A DNA stretch of 64,000 bases from NCBI RefSeq assembly GCF_029223585.1, contig NZ_CP119423.1, forward strand, positions 2,170,001 through 2,234,000, read 5' to 3'. Below are positions 36,086 to 45,311 of the stretch, one piece after another (positions within the stretch are counted from its first letter, which is position 1; every line of letters begins with the position of its first letter). The notes under the pieces are model-generated. The model had not been told where the DNA came from and ran no database searches. It saw nothing but the letters and a program-made list of their open reading frames with translations. A program made the position numbers and the translations under genes. The DNA is from Photobacterium sp. DA100 (GTDB lineage Bacteria > Pseudomonadota > Gammaproteobacteria > Enterobacterales > Vibrionaceae).

Positions 36086-37084
36086 ATGAAGCTAGATGAA
36101 ATAGCAAAACTTGCCGGTGTATCCCGCACCACAGCCAGTTACGTGATAAACGGTAAAGCGCAAAAATACCGGATCAGCGAGAAAACCCAGCAAAAAGTCA
36201 TGGCTGTTGTCAATGAGCACAACTTCCGCCCCGATCATGCAGCCACCTCTCTACGGGCAGGAAGCAGCCGCTCCTTTGGCTTGATCATTCCTGATCTCGA
36301 AAACAGCAGCTATGCCAAGCTAGCCAAGCTTCTGGAAAGCAATGTGCGTAAAGCGGGTTACCAGCTGATCATCTCCTGCTCGGATGATGACGCAGAGACG
36401 GAAATGAAAGTGGCCGAAACGCTGCTGAGCCGCCGTATCGATGCCTTGATAGTGGCCAGTACCCTGCCCACCGATAATGACTTCTACCAACGGATTCAAA
36501 AAGGTGGAGTACCGGTGATCGCCATAGACCGAGCCATGAACGATGAAATGTTTGCCAGTGTAATCAGCGAAGATCTCGAAGGAGCATTTGATCTTACCCT
36601 TAGCCTTTTGGATAAAGGAGTAAGCAGTATCGGCCTGGTGGGTGCGGTACCTGAACTCGGCGTCTCCAAAGAGCGTGAACAAGGTTTTTTGTCCGCAATT
36701 CGCTCCTACAGCAGTCAAACGCAAAAGCCGGAAGCCAAAACGTTAATTGCCAACGGTGATCATTTTAGCCAGCAGCAAGGTCAGCAGCAGGTACAGAATT
36801 GGATCGATAATGACTGCATGCCGGACGCCATCCTTGCGACCTCCTATACCCTGTTTGAGGGGGTGCTCGATTGCCTGCTCGCCAACCCGGAGTTGATGCA
36901 AAAGACCCATCTCGCTACTTTTGGTGATAATCGCCTGCTCGATTTCTTGCCCATCAAAATTCAGTCGCTGCCGCAGCAGTTTGAACTTATCGCTGATAAT
37001 GCTCTTGAACTGGCCCTGAATGCTATCGCAGGCCGGTACAGAACCGGAGTGGAAGTGATCCCACGAAAAATCAAGCGCCGCTAG
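36086..37084 (+). CDS. cra: catabolite repressor/activator Cra (FruR), LacI family
   Basis: 332 residues. N-terminal LacI-type HTH (MKLDEIAKLAGVSRTTASYVING) with the Cra-specific ASYVINGKAQKYRIS segment, then a periplasmic-binding-protein-like effector domain for fructose phosphates. Represses fruBKA and modulates central carbon genes. Divergent from fruB, with three predicted operators between them, so it probably also controls itself. Here the target set may include the nearby gap-like and pps genes, but only the fru operators are visible. Confidence 0.94.
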   Translation: MKLDEIAKLAGVSRTTASYVINGKAQKYRISEKTQQKVMAVVNEHNFRPDHAATSLRAGSSRSFGLIIPDLENSSYAKLAKLLESNVRKAGYQLIISCSDDDAETEMKVAETLLSRRIDALIVASTLPTDNDFYQRIQKGGVPVIAIDRAMNDEMFASVISEDLEGAFDLTLSLLDKGVSSIGLVGAVPELGVSKEREQGFLSAIRSYSSQTQKPEAKTLIANGDHFSQQQGQQQVQNWIDNDCMPDAILATSYTLFEGVLDCLLANPELMQKTHLATFGDNRLLDFLPIKIQSLPQQFELIADNALELALNAIAGRYRTGVEVIPRKIKRR

Positions 37085-37107
37085 TCAGCGGCCCGTTGAT
37101 CTCGTCA

Positions 37108-37129
37108 GCCCAACCCAACGGGGTTGGGC
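37108..37129. terminator. hairpin between convergent cra and the nine-gene directon
   Basis: GCCCAACCC (37108-37116), AACG loop, GGGTTGGGC (37121-37129). Strong 9-bp stem, but only AACTTT follows. Confidence 0.6.
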
Positions 37130-37148
37130 AACTTTCCCATCGCAGGCG

Positions 37149-38684
37149 CTACGCCATATAGCGTTTCACCGCCACCTTACCGAGACGATACAAACGCTTT
37201 GCCTGCTTGTTGAACGCATCACGCCGATGCTCCATCCTGCGCCGATTGAGCTGGGTATTTACTCCTTCTTCGAAGGTGCTCAACAAGGCTTCAGCCAAAC
37301 TGTCCATGTTATAGGGTTGCTCGTTGGGCGGCATCGCAACCACAACTGCATCATCCGGTGCCAATTGCATATTGTTAAATTCAAGCGCTGCCTTAATGGT
37401 CGTCGCCTTCGGTGACACAGGGGTTGATAAATCGTAGGGCGGCTGCCACTCCTGCACTGGTTGCAGGCGATCAACCTGATTGAGCACCATGATTATTTTG
37501 GGCTTTTTACGGCTGCGATTATCAGCCTGCTGATAATATTCATCAAATTGCTGACGCAATACCACATCGCTCTTTCTCGCGGGCTGGTTGGCTTTAAGTA
37601 CCCACAGTACAATGTCACTTTGCACCATCTGATTGAGCAATTGCCTGTTGGTGGCCTCATGGCCATCAATACCCGGTAAATCAACAAGGTGAATGATGTC
37701 AATTCCATCAACATAGCACCGGTGGATGACCATACTGTCCGTTGACGGAATCGCGCTTACCTCAGCCACCATGCTGCCGACAAATGTATTGATCAGTGAA
37801 GATTTCCCTGCGCTTACCTGGCCGACGACTGCGACCCGAAGCGGCTCGAGCTCCTCGGCAAAATGCGCATCATCCGGTTCATGGCCCTTGAGCTCACCGT
37901 CTGCCACCTTGTACCGGCCGCTGTACAAGTCTATTGCCACCGACAAGACTTCCTGTAGCAGTACTTTTTTCAGGGTGAACTGGACCTCTGCGCTAACTTC
38001 ATCGAATAGGCGTCCCAGCAGTTGCCCTCTGGCCTCAGCAATCAGTCCTGCCGGGGTCATGGCCCTGAATACCCGATAAACATCATAAACCTTTTTCGCT
38101 GCCCCCAGTTTGTCTTTGTGGTGGTAGCCTTGCTGGAAATACGACAGTTTTAGCGTCTCGGCAAAGGGCACGTGGTTGAGCAAAAAGTGGCGATAACGGT
38201 GGCTCACCTTTTCCAGCATCAACAGGAACTCTGGCGCGGTAAATGACAATGCCTTGATATCGCGTTCAGGGTAATACTGGCTGGCAACGGCCTGCGACAA
38301 CGCGAGGGCATACCCCCTTAACGCAGGCCAGCTATCATCCTGTTCGAGATATTGGCCGATAGCCGGGCTGAGAGCGTTCCAAACCTCGCGGTCAAACTCC
38401 CCCCACTCTCCCGACGGGGCAACGTCATAATCACTCTCCAGCTGTATGGCCTCTTCAGAGCCATTACGCCGGAGCCGGCGCAACCAAACAGCGCCGGCAA
38501 TAACGAAGCCTGACGAGGAAGCAATCAAAATAGATAAAAACAACCATTGGTCATCCTGGATGATCTTAAACAGCCCCCACCCGGCCAACACAAGCACCGG
38601 AATGATCATCGCGGCGAAAGCTAAAGGGGCCACCCCCGCCGAAAAGCGATTAAGCAGGCTGACACTATTGATTGTTTTTTTCAT
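37149..38684 (-). CDS. membrane-anchored GTPase
   Basis: 511 residues. Two N-terminal membrane segments (about 15-38 and 47-67), a helical region of some 200 residues, then a GTPase domain: G1 GQVSAGKSSL, G3 DLPG and G4 NQVD, followed by about 110 residues ending in a basic tail. Resembles uncharacterised YfjP-like/dynamin-like bacterial GTPases that act at the inner membrane. It overlaps the preceding GTPase gene by 20 bases, so the pair is made together and may form a heteromer. Last gene of the nine-gene directon. Function unknown; control of membrane integrity is only a possibility. Confidence 0.85.
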   Translation of the reverse strand: MKKTINSVSLLNRFSAGVAPLAFAAMIIPVLVLAGWGLFKIIQDDQWLFLSILIASSSGFVIAGAVWLRRLRRNGSEEAIQLESDYDVAPSGEWGEFDREVWNALSPAIGQYLEQDDSWPALRGYALALSQAVASQYYPERDIKALSFTAPEFLLMLEKVSHRYRHFLLNHVPFAETLKLSYFQQGYHHKDKLGAAKKVYDVYRVFRAMTPAGLIAEARGQLLGRLFDEVSAEVQFTLKKVLLQEVLSVAIDLYSGRYKVADGELKGHEPDDAHFAEELEPLRVAVVGQVSAGKSSLINTFVGSMVAEVSAIPSTDSMVIHRCYVDGIDIIHLVDLPGIDGHEATNRQLLNQMVQSDIVLWVLKANQPARKSDVVLRQQFDEYYQQADNRSRKKPKIIMVLNQVDRLQPVQEWQPPYDLSTPVSPKATTIKAALEFNNMQLAPDDAVVVAMPPNEQPYNMDSLAEALLSTFEEGVNTQLNRRRMEHRRDAFNKQAKRLYRLGKVAVKRYMA

Positions 38685-39843
38685 GATCTTGGCGGTTATC
38701 CATGTTGTCTGCCGTCGCCCTGCCCGCTTGGCTGGACTTTGCCTGTTTTAATGCCTGTTCAAACACCTGGCGAATATCTGTCTCATCAACCGTTTCTCCT
38801 CGGCTGATATGATATAAATACTTGCAGCCAGCACGGCCAATGGCATATGTCAGGGCGAAGCTGATGGCAACCGCGACCGCACTGCCGACTGTCTGTCCGT
38901 AAACCGGTATAAACTTTGCCAACTGCCTAAGCCCCAGCTTGGTGGCATATTTCAGGGCAAAACTGCTGCCAAGCAGGCCGGCAAACTCGCTAAAGCGTTT
39001 TCGGTTCCACTCAACACCGTACTGCCGTGCCAAACTGTGCAGCATTTTTCCCTGAAGGGCCGGAACAGATACCATGCCGACACCGGGCAGTGCATCCGTT
39101 GCCGCGGCACTGCCGGCATACCACATGACTTCTTGCTGCAGCTTGAGAAAGTTACTGTGCTCAGCATCAAGGTGCCGCTGCGCCTGCTGCATTAGGTGGA
39201 TTATCGGCAACATATCGGCAAGTTGCTGATTCAGGGCCGATAACCCAAACGGCTCGCGACCGTGCGCCGCAACCATTCCTGCCGCATAAGCCTGGAAATC
39301 GACATTGACCGACATCAGAGTGGTTCCCCACACTTTCTCTACCTGATCCTGGTTATAGCGAATCGCCTGCAGACGCTGCTCCGGGTCGACAATCGACAAG
39401 CAAGCGGTATGAACGACCAGGACACTATCAATCCGGCCATCTTTGCGAATTTTCTTCAACGCCGACAGCACATCGCTCTGTTCGGGCTCTTCGGCCTTCA
39501 TGACCACCAGAAGGGCATGGCTCTGGGCCTGACAGGCAGAGATATCCTCGGCAGGATCATAATCAGCTTCTGATAGCCCGCGGGTATCGAGAAAGCGCAA
39601 AACAGGGTTATCGGCTGGGAACGAATATTCCACGGCGGTTTGAGTGCAAGGCTGAAAACCATTGCCAACCTCGACCAGTTCATTGCCTGTTACTGTCGCG
39701 ACCAAAGTCGACTTGCCCGCTCCGGTCTTACCCAGCAACCACAGCGTTGGCAGGGAGGATTCCCAGAGCTGGTTTGCGGCTTGCAGGCCGGGATCCTTGT
39801 CTGGATTAATGTACTGGTAGATATTCTTAAAAAACTGCTGCAT
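38665..39843 (-). CDS. GTPase with DUF697-like C-terminal membrane region
   Basis: 392 residues. GTPase domain at the N-terminus: G1 GKTGAGKST (about 38-46) and G3 DTRG. At the G4 position, where NKxD is expected, the sequence reads VVHTACLS, so base specificity is doubtful. The C-terminal half (about 230-345) is rich in small hydrophobic residues, with GVGMVSVPALQGKML and FALKYATKLGLRQLAKFIPVYG, like DUF697/YcjF-type regions that insert into or lie on membranes. The C-terminus is polar. Paired with the membrane-anchored GTPase downstream. Confidence 0.82.
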   Translation of the reverse strand: MQQFFKNIYQYINPDKDPGLQAANQLWESSLPTLWLLGKTGAGKSTLVATVTGNELVEVGNGFQPCTQTAVEYSFPADNPVLRFLDTRGLSEADYDPAEDISACQAQSHALLVVMKAEEPEQSDVLSALKKIRKDGRIDSVLVVHTACLSIVDPEQRLQAIRYNQDQVEKVWGTTLMSVNVDFQAYAAGMVAAHGREPFGLSALNQQLADMLPIIHLMQQAQRHLDAEHSNFLKLQQEVMWYAGSAAATDALPGVGMVSVPALQGKMLHSLARQYGVEWNRKRFSEFAGLLGSSFALKYATKLGLRQLAKFIPVYGQTVGSAVAVAISFALTYAIGRAGCKYLYHISRGETVDETDIRQVFEQALKQAKSSQAGRATADNMDNRQDHEKNNQ

Positions 39844-39902
39844 GCCTCAGCCATAGCCTATTAATTGTCGCTCAATCAGGCCAATGGCAAGCAGTGGCAT
39901 GC

Positions 39903-40697
39903 CTATCGCCCTGTCAAAAATTTCATGCCGGAACCGAGAATGTTTTTAATATTCACCGGTATAATGGTGACAATACCATATCCTTCTGAAAAGTTCGGAT
40001 TTATAGACAAGTAATATTGAATATCCCTTTTGGTGCTGCGCTTAAACGAGGCAATCTCCTGCTCGCCATAGTCGACCGAACGTTGGACATAACAGAGGTG
40101 GGGGTGCCAGTCCGGCTCTCTGAACATCACAGTTTGTTGTAAGTAATCGAGGATCCGAGAAGCTGGCTCGGTCAATTGTGTATTCGCCTTGGGATACAGT
40201 TCGGGCAGGAACTTGGCCATCACGCGGTACATAGCAGGACTAATCATGGTATCGGCATAATACACCGGGGTCAGTGGATGGCGTATATAACACTTCGCCG
40301 CCTCAAGCAGAGAAAATGTCACGGTTTGGTTGCCATGACGCTGATCGGGAAGAAAACCGGCCGACGCTCCAATAATGATCGTTTCCTTACCACCAACATC
40401 ATTTTTTTGGAAGGTCAGCAAACAATACCCCACCAACCTCACTTTGCCGTTATTGTCTTTTTTTCCAATGGCACCGTTGGTTTCTTGGGGAACTATGTCC
40501 GAGAATTGCTGGTAGAACAGCTTGAGTTTTCGCTCATAGGCATCAGTTCCCAAGAAATACTTATTGAAATAAGCATTGGGTTCAACCCCCTTAAAACAAT
40601 GGGCAATCAGACCCAACAGCTGGGCCTCTTGCTCTTCAGTGAGCCAGTTATGGCTTTGGGTTAATGTCAGCGTACTTAGCTGTTTGGCTTGTGTCAT
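39903..40697 (-). CDS. unrecognised protein, possibly GNAT-like
   Basis: 264 residues, no signal peptide or membrane span. Strands at VRLVGYCLLTFQ and TIIIGASAGF followed by LPDQRHGNQTVTFSLLEAAK resemble the acetyl-CoA-binding core of GNAT acetyltransferases, but the Q/RxxGxG loop is not exact (DQRHGNQ). The C-terminal 90 residues do not suggest a family. It lies 24 bases after the AI-2E-family gene and 59 before the first GTPase in a continuous directon. I assign no function. Confidence 0.7.
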   Translation of the reverse strand: MTQAKQLSTLTLTQSHNWLTEEQEAQLLGLIAHCFKGVEPNAYFNKYFLGTDAYERKLKLFYQQFSDIVPQETNGAIGKKDNNGKVRLVGYCLLTFQKNDVGGKETIIIGASAGFLPDQRHGNQTVTFSLLEAAKCYIRHPLTPVYYADTMISPAMYRVMAKFLPELYPKANTQLTEPASRILDYLQQTVMFREPDWHPHLCYVQRSVDYGEQEIASFKRSTKRDIQYYLSINPNFSEGYGIVTIIPVNIKNILGSGMKFLTGR

Positions 40698-40721
40698 TTC
40701 AGCATCCTTGCTTCTGTTCCA

Positions 40722-41843
40722 TTAATCCTTAGAAGATTTCTCTTCCAATGGCTCTGAGGGAAGCTCATCCTCTTGCTGGGGCAGCTTCATCCAGGTTATA
40801 AATAACTCATACCAGATTGCCAAAATCACGGCCCCGATAAACAACCCGATAATACCCGCAGAGATCATCCCGCCAATCGCACCAATCAATATAACCGGCA
40901 TGGGGATCTCCACACCTCGCCCCATCAACATAGGTTTGAGGATATTATCGGACAACCCTGCCAATAATACCCAAACAGTGAAAATTGTAGCAGGTGTCGT
41001 ATCCATATATGAGAAAACATAAACAATAACGGGCAGTACTATCAACAAGGCCGGCAGTTGAGCAATGGCCAAAATGAACACAGCAAAGGTGATCAGCCCT
41101 GCCGCGGGGATCTGGAACACGAACATCGCTGCGCCAATCAGGATCGACTGAATGAAGGCAACCCCCACCACCCCGAGCAACACACTACGTATAGTCGCGG
41201 CAATCAAACCGGCCCACTCTTCACCATGCTTACCGACAACCCGTACCGAAACCTGCTTCACCGCTTTCGCCATTGCTTCGGAATGGGCCATAAAACCAGC
41301 CGCAATAAGCAAGGAGATAATAAACATCACCACGGTGGCTAAGCCACTACCCAGCGCTCCCGCGAACGCGCTGACCCCCGCTTTAATTTCCTCGCCGTAG
41401 CGCACCAATGCCTGTTCCATATTGGTGGCAAACAATGACCAGGTACTGTGGAGCTTGCCACCGATCAGTGGAATTTCAGCGACTCTTGCAGATGGACCCG
41501 GCAGCTTGACCGATTCGTTCTGTAGAAACTCGGTTAAACTGACAATGCCATCAAAAATCGATCCCATCACAATCACCAATGGCACGACCAAAATGGCAAT
41601 ACCGATAAGTGCTAATACAGTTGCCGACAAACCGCGCCGACCTTTCATCACCCCTTCAAGTTTAAGCGTCAACGGCATCAAGGCCACGGCAATAATCGCC
41701 CCCCAGAGAACTGGGATAATGAAGGGTTTGATAATCCCTAAAGTCCACCCGATCAGGATAATTAACAGCCCAATCCGAATAGCAGACTCCAGCATGTTAT
41801 TGATAAATACTTTGCTTTTGTACTTTTCTAATTGTTTATCCAT
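40722..41843 (-). CDS. AI-2E-family transporter (PF01594-like)
   Basis: 373 residues from ATG 41843; this start overlaps the channel gene stop by eight bases and follows AGGAAAAC. The frame has ten more codons upstream. About seven or eight membrane segments, with the two N-terminal spans, a large central region and a C-terminal quartet, as in TqsA/YdiK/PerM. Members export varied small molecules or Na+; only some affect autoinducer-2. In this directon it follows an efflux pump and a K+ channel-like protein. Confidence 0.86.
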   Translation of the reverse strand: MDKQLEKYKSKVFINNMLESAIRIGLLIILIGWTLGIIKPFIIPVLWGAIIAVALMPLTLKLEGVMKGRRGLSATVLALIGIAILVVPLVIVMGSIFDGIVSLTEFLQNESVKLPGPSARVAEIPLIGGKLHSTWSLFATNMEQALVRYGEEIKAGVSAFAGALGSGLATVVMFIISLLIAAGFMAHSEAMAKAVKQVSVRVVGKHGEEWAGLIAATIRSVLLGVVGVAFIQSILIGAAMFVFQIPAAGLITFAVFILAIAQLPALLIVLPVIVYVFSYMDTTPATIFTVWVLLAGLSDNILKPMLMGRGVEIPMPVILIGAIGGMISAGIIGLFIGAVILAIWYELFITWMKLPQQEDELPSEPLEEKSSKD

Positions 41844-42507
41844 CGTTGTTTTCCTGATTGTTTTGGCTGGCACCGACCAGGCTGGCTACAACAATTGCCA
41901 TATAGAACACACCAGCAATCGCTTCTAGATACACAATAACCTGAGCGACGGGGGTAATGGGGCTGATATCGCCGTAGCCCAAAGTGGTAAGGGTGACAAA
42001 ACTAAAGTAGGCCGCATTGGACAAGTTATCGCCCCAATCTTTGGCCTCGAGCCCGGTGAAGGAGCCCGGAGAAAATTCCAAGATCAACAGGTAGGCAATA
42101 GCCCACATCAAGCCGAGGAGTAGAAACAGAGCCAGAGAACCGACGACCTTATTGTTGTCAATCGTGCCAGTAAACAATATCTGGCGCATAATCGACTTAA
42201 ACGTGCCGAAAAAAAAGCACAGCATCAGGACCAGCATGGCAATATCGATCTGCCTGAAACCGAACAGCTCTTTGATAACCACCAGCACTACCCAGGCGAT
42301 AAGCAAGCTCATCAAAAAACGGAACCAGCCCGAGTCAAATCGCAAGCTCATCAAACAGACCACAAAAGTCAACAAGGTGATAGCTTGCAGGATCTTATCT
42401 AACCAAGTGATTTGCAGTACTTGGTCAAGCGACGAACTGACCAACAGAATAATCAACGCGATCGTGAGGTAATAGAAATTATTCTTTTCGGTGATCTTCT
42501 TACCCAT
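41836..42507 (-). CDS. two-span potassium channel-like protein (Ion_trans_2)
   Basis: 223 residues. Four hydrophobic segments in the N-terminal 130 residues, then a pore module: helix, pore loop with the selectivity filter TTLGYGD (about 176-182), and a final helix (VYLEAIAGVFYMAIVVASLVG in part). The filter is identical to that of K+ channels. No cytoplasmic RCK domain follows. Its C-terminus is polar and ends by overlapping the AI-2E gene. Placing a K+ channel inside an efflux operon suggests a role in membrane-potential or osmotic adjustment, which is inference. Confidence 0.88.
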   Translation of the reverse strand: MGKKITEKNNFYYLTIALIILLVSSSLDQVLQITWLDKILQAITLLTFVVCLMSLRFDSGWFRFLMSLLIAWVVLVVIKELFGFRQIDIAMLVLMLCFFFGTFKSIMRQILFTGTIDNNKVVGSLALFLLLGLMWAIAYLLILEFSPGSFTGLEAKDWGDNLSNAAYFSFVTLTTLGYGDISPITPVAQVIVYLEAIAGVFYMAIVVASLVGASQNNQENNDG

Positions 42508-42524
42508 TTTGCCTCCTCATCCAC

Positions 42525-43433
42525 CTATTGTGTCTGCTGTGAACCCGAATCCTGCTGCTCTTCCATCACCATGATTGATGCCGTCATGCCAAATCGTAAG
42601 TTCACCCCTTCAGGTAAGGCGGCCAATGTGATTTTCACGGGGATACGCTGCGCCAGGCGGATCCATTGAAAAACTGGGTTTACACTCGGCAACAAGTTAT
42701 AGCCCACGGCACCATTTTGTGGTGCTATCCCCCACCCGACTGAATCGACCACCGCTTCGATCGGCTGCTCGGGATAGGCCATCAAGGTCACTTTGGCCTC
42801 GTCGCCAATCCTGATATTGGCCAGTTGGTTCTCCCGGAAATAACCGAATACCCAGAAACTGTTCACATCGACCACGGCAAGCAAAGGCTGATTGGCCACC
42901 GCTTGCGTCCCCTCGCGTATGTCCAAGTTAGACACATAGCCATCGACCGAAGCAAACACCTGGGTAAACTCCATATTCAGCCTGGCTGCGCGTAAATTTT
43001 GCTCGGCCACTTTGATTTGAATCAGCGACTCCTCGTAGGAAATTTGCCGGCGGGTAATGTCCTTAAGCGAGACCGCACCTCGGTCTTTGCGTTGGATATC
43101 AAGCAACCGGTCAAGCTCAATCTTTTTGCCCTTGGAACTTATTTTCGCCCGCTCTAACGAGGCCTCTGCCTGCGACAAGGCAACTTCATAGGTCGTGGGG
43201 TCAATTTGAAACAGCAACTCACCTTTGCGCACAAACTGATTATCAACGACAGCCACGTAGACAACGGGTCCGGATACTCTAGGTGCCACCTTAATGATAT
43301 TGGCCCTGACCTGACCGTTTCGTGTCCAGGGATTTTCAAAATATTCTTGATATTTCTGGTAGCCCAAATAGATAGCACCACCAATAATGATGAGGTTCAG
43401 CGCAATAACGAATAGCTTTTTTATACTCTTCAT
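42525..43433 (-). CDS. HlyD-family membrane fusion protein of an AaeA-like efflux pump
   Basis: 302 residues from ATG 43433 (GTG at 43439 is an alternative; AGGTG precedes the ATG by five bases). One N-terminal span anchors it; PRVSGPVVYVAVVDNQFVRKGELLFQIDPTTYE opens the biotinyl-lipoyl motif (partly quoted), followed by a helical hairpin and beta-barrel region, ending in a Ser/Gln-rich tail. Joins the inner-membrane FUSC pump to the outer-membrane factor encoded upstream. Begins two bases after the DUF1656 gene. Confidence 0.93.
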   Translation of the reverse strand: MKSIKKLFVIALNLIIIGGAIYLGYQKYQEYFENPWTRNGQVRANIIKVAPRVSGPVVYVAVVDNQFVRKGELLFQIDPTTYEVALSQAEASLERAKISSKGKKIELDRLLDIQRKDRGAVSLKDITRRQISYEESLIQIKVAEQNLRAARLNMEFTQVFASVDGYVSNLDIREGTQAVANQPLLAVVDVNSFWVFGYFRENQLANIRIGDEAKVTLMAYPEQPIEAVVDSVGWGIAPQNGAVGYNLLPSVNPVFQWIRLAQRIPVKITLAALPEGVNLRFGMTASIMVMEEQQDSGSQQTQ

Positions 43434-43441
43434 ATGCACAC

Positions 43442-43651
43442 CTAAAATTGAATAAAATAAGCATCAATAGCAACGGTGTAGAGCACCGTTATTGCCAGAA
43501 ATGTCATCGAAGGATAAGCAATTAACCGGGACAACCGAGTTTTATTGAGGATCACAACCGTTATCCAAGTCGCTATCACAGACAAGATGATGACCAGCAA
43601 AAAGGGTGAGTAATACACGTCTCCCCAGGACATTTCATGCGGCATTTCCAT
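43442..43651 (-). CDS. DUF1656 (AaeX-like) small membrane protein
   Basis: 69 residues with two membrane segments (about 15-35 and 46-65) and the start MPHEMSWGDVYYSPFL, which fits DUF1656. Such proteins (AaeX, YdhI) accompany FUSC-type efflux pumps, and their role is unknown. A textbook AGGAGG stands seven bases before ATG 43651, overlapping the end of the outer-membrane factor gene. Confidence 0.88.
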   Translation of the reverse strand: MEMPHEMSWGDVYYSPFLLVIILSVIATWITVVILNKTRLSRLIAYPSMTFLAITVLYTVAIDAYFIQF

Positions 43652-45301
43652 CTATGGACCTCCTGGGTATTGCTGCTTGGCCGGATCTATCGGCTCACCA
43701 AAGGGAGAGACCGCCTTCGGCACTTCACCGGGCGACAACACCGGCAATTGGGTGTCGTCTAGCATTTCGCCCCAGTCTGTCCGGCTTTCCATTTGGGATC
43801 GCAGTGCATCATTAAGATATGAACGGCCGGTTTCTGCCTCCCAGCCACCACCCAATGACTTGTAGAGCGCAACGACCTGATTGGCAACATTCCCCTTAAC
43901 GATCGCATAGGCATCTTCACTGCGGGTCATTTTCTCCAGTGAATTTAGCAGGCGCTCGAAACTGATTTGGCCATTTTCGTACTGAGTCAGGGAGATATTG
44001 TAGGCGCGAACGGATGCATCAACAGAGCGGAAAGCAAGATCCTTCTGAACCTGGTTGAGCTGGTAAGACTCCAAAGCATTGGTTACTTCCTGTACCGCCA
44101 GCAAGACCTGCTTGTTGTAGTTGGTTAGCGTCTCTTGGAAACGGGCATCTTGGGCTCGGATCGCACTCTCTACCCGGCCATACTGGAAAATATTCCACGA
44201 AAAGGCAGGGCCAAGAGAAAGATTAAGCGAATCGCTGAAACTAAAGTCATTCCCTGCCGGAACGGTACTGTTGATGCCAATCACACCGAACAAGGAAAAC
44301 TGCGGATAGAGATCGGCTTCTGCAATACCGATTTGGCTGCTCTGGGCATGGGCCTGCAACTCGGCCAACTGGAGATCGGGCCGGCGCAGCACCAAGTCGG
44401 CTTCGACCTGCGTATGGATAGGTGACGTTGCGGGGATCAGCGAAAACTGATCATAATCACTCGTCAGCCTACGGCTTCGGGTCGCGGCGTATTTACTATC
44501 AAATGCCGCGACTTTGGCATTCACCCAAGAGCTGTCTAGCAGCTCCATGGCTTGCTCCGGAAGGATCCCCAGCAATACCGCAATGGCATTGCGTGACTGC
44601 ATCATACCGATTTTCAAACTTGGCAGTGCCGATTCGGTGTTGTATAGCTGGGTCCTTGCTTGCTGAACATCGAGCTCAGTAACATTACCTGACTCATACT
44701 GAATCTCGGTGATCCTTTCCACCCGGCGCTGAATTTCAATATTGCGCTCAGATAACAACACCCGCTCCTGAAAGGTGCGGTAGTTGATGTAGTTCCTGGC
44801 AACTTCAGCCGTGATGGTAACCAAAATATCGTGATAGGAAGCGATTGAGGCATACAAGGTTGCCTCTGCTGACTCGACACCGAGTGCGTAGCGCCCCCAG
44901 ACATCCAGCTCCCAGGCAGCATCGAAGCTCAACGAGGCATTGTCGAAGGTGTTTTCATTCTGGTAGATTTTCGCCACGCTTCCCGACACATTCTGGCGCT
45001 GTGGATTCTGAAAAGATTCCGCCACGCCAAGTGCTGCACGGGCCTGTAAGATCCGCAGCCCTGCAGCCTCCAAATCCAGGTTTTGCTGGCTGGCCTTGTC
45101 GACCAGGGCATTAAGCACAGGATCATTGAACTGCTGCCACCAACGCGCAGTCACCGTCTTACTGTACGCCAGGTCCTGTGTTGACCACGATGTCGGCAAT
45201 GTCGCGGGGGCCACCCCCTCAAATTTCGGCCCCAGCACCGTACAGCCTGACGTCACCAGCAGGGAAATCACTGTTAAGCAAACGCTGATCTTACCTACCA
45301 A
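43652..45301 (-). CDS. outer-membrane efflux lipoprotein, NodT/TolC-like
   Basis: 549 residues. The signal ends in the lipobox VTSGC, so Cys20 should be lipidated. Two OEP repeats follow, with LPTSWSTQDL, the conserved LVDKASQQNLDLEAA and ARWWQQFNDPVLNALV segments. Forms the trimeric channel across the outer membrane for the pump. The start is TTG at 45301; AGGGGG stands six bases before it and no ATG is closer. The C-terminal 60 residues beyond the family domain are proline-rich. Confidence 0.92.
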   Translation of the reverse strand: MVGKISVCLTVISLLVTSGCTVLGPKFEGVAPATLPTSWSTQDLAYSKTVTARWWQQFNDPVLNALVDKASQQNLDLEAAGLRILQARAALGVAESFQNPQRQNVSGSVAKIYQNENTFDNASLSFDAAWELDVWGRYALGVESAEATLYASIASYHDILVTITAEVARNYINYRTFQERVLLSERNIEIQRRVERITEIQYESGNVTELDVQQARTQLYNTESALPSLKIGMMQSRNAIAVLLGILPEQAMELLDSSWVNAKVAAFDSKYAATRSRRLTSDYDQFSLIPATSPIHTQVEADLVLRRPDLQLAELQAHAQSSQIGIAEADLYPQFSLFGVIGINSTVPAGNDFSFSDSLNLSLGPAFSWNIFQYGRVESAIRAQDARFQETLTNYNKQVLLAVQEVTNALESYQLNQVQKDLAFRSVDASVRAYNISLTQYENGQISFERLLNSLEKMTRSEDAYAIVKGNVANQVVALYKSLGGGWEAETGRSYLNDALRSQMESRTDWGEMLDDTQLPVLSPGEVPKAVSPFGEPIDPAKQQYPGGP

Positions 45302-45311
45302 GCTATGCCCC

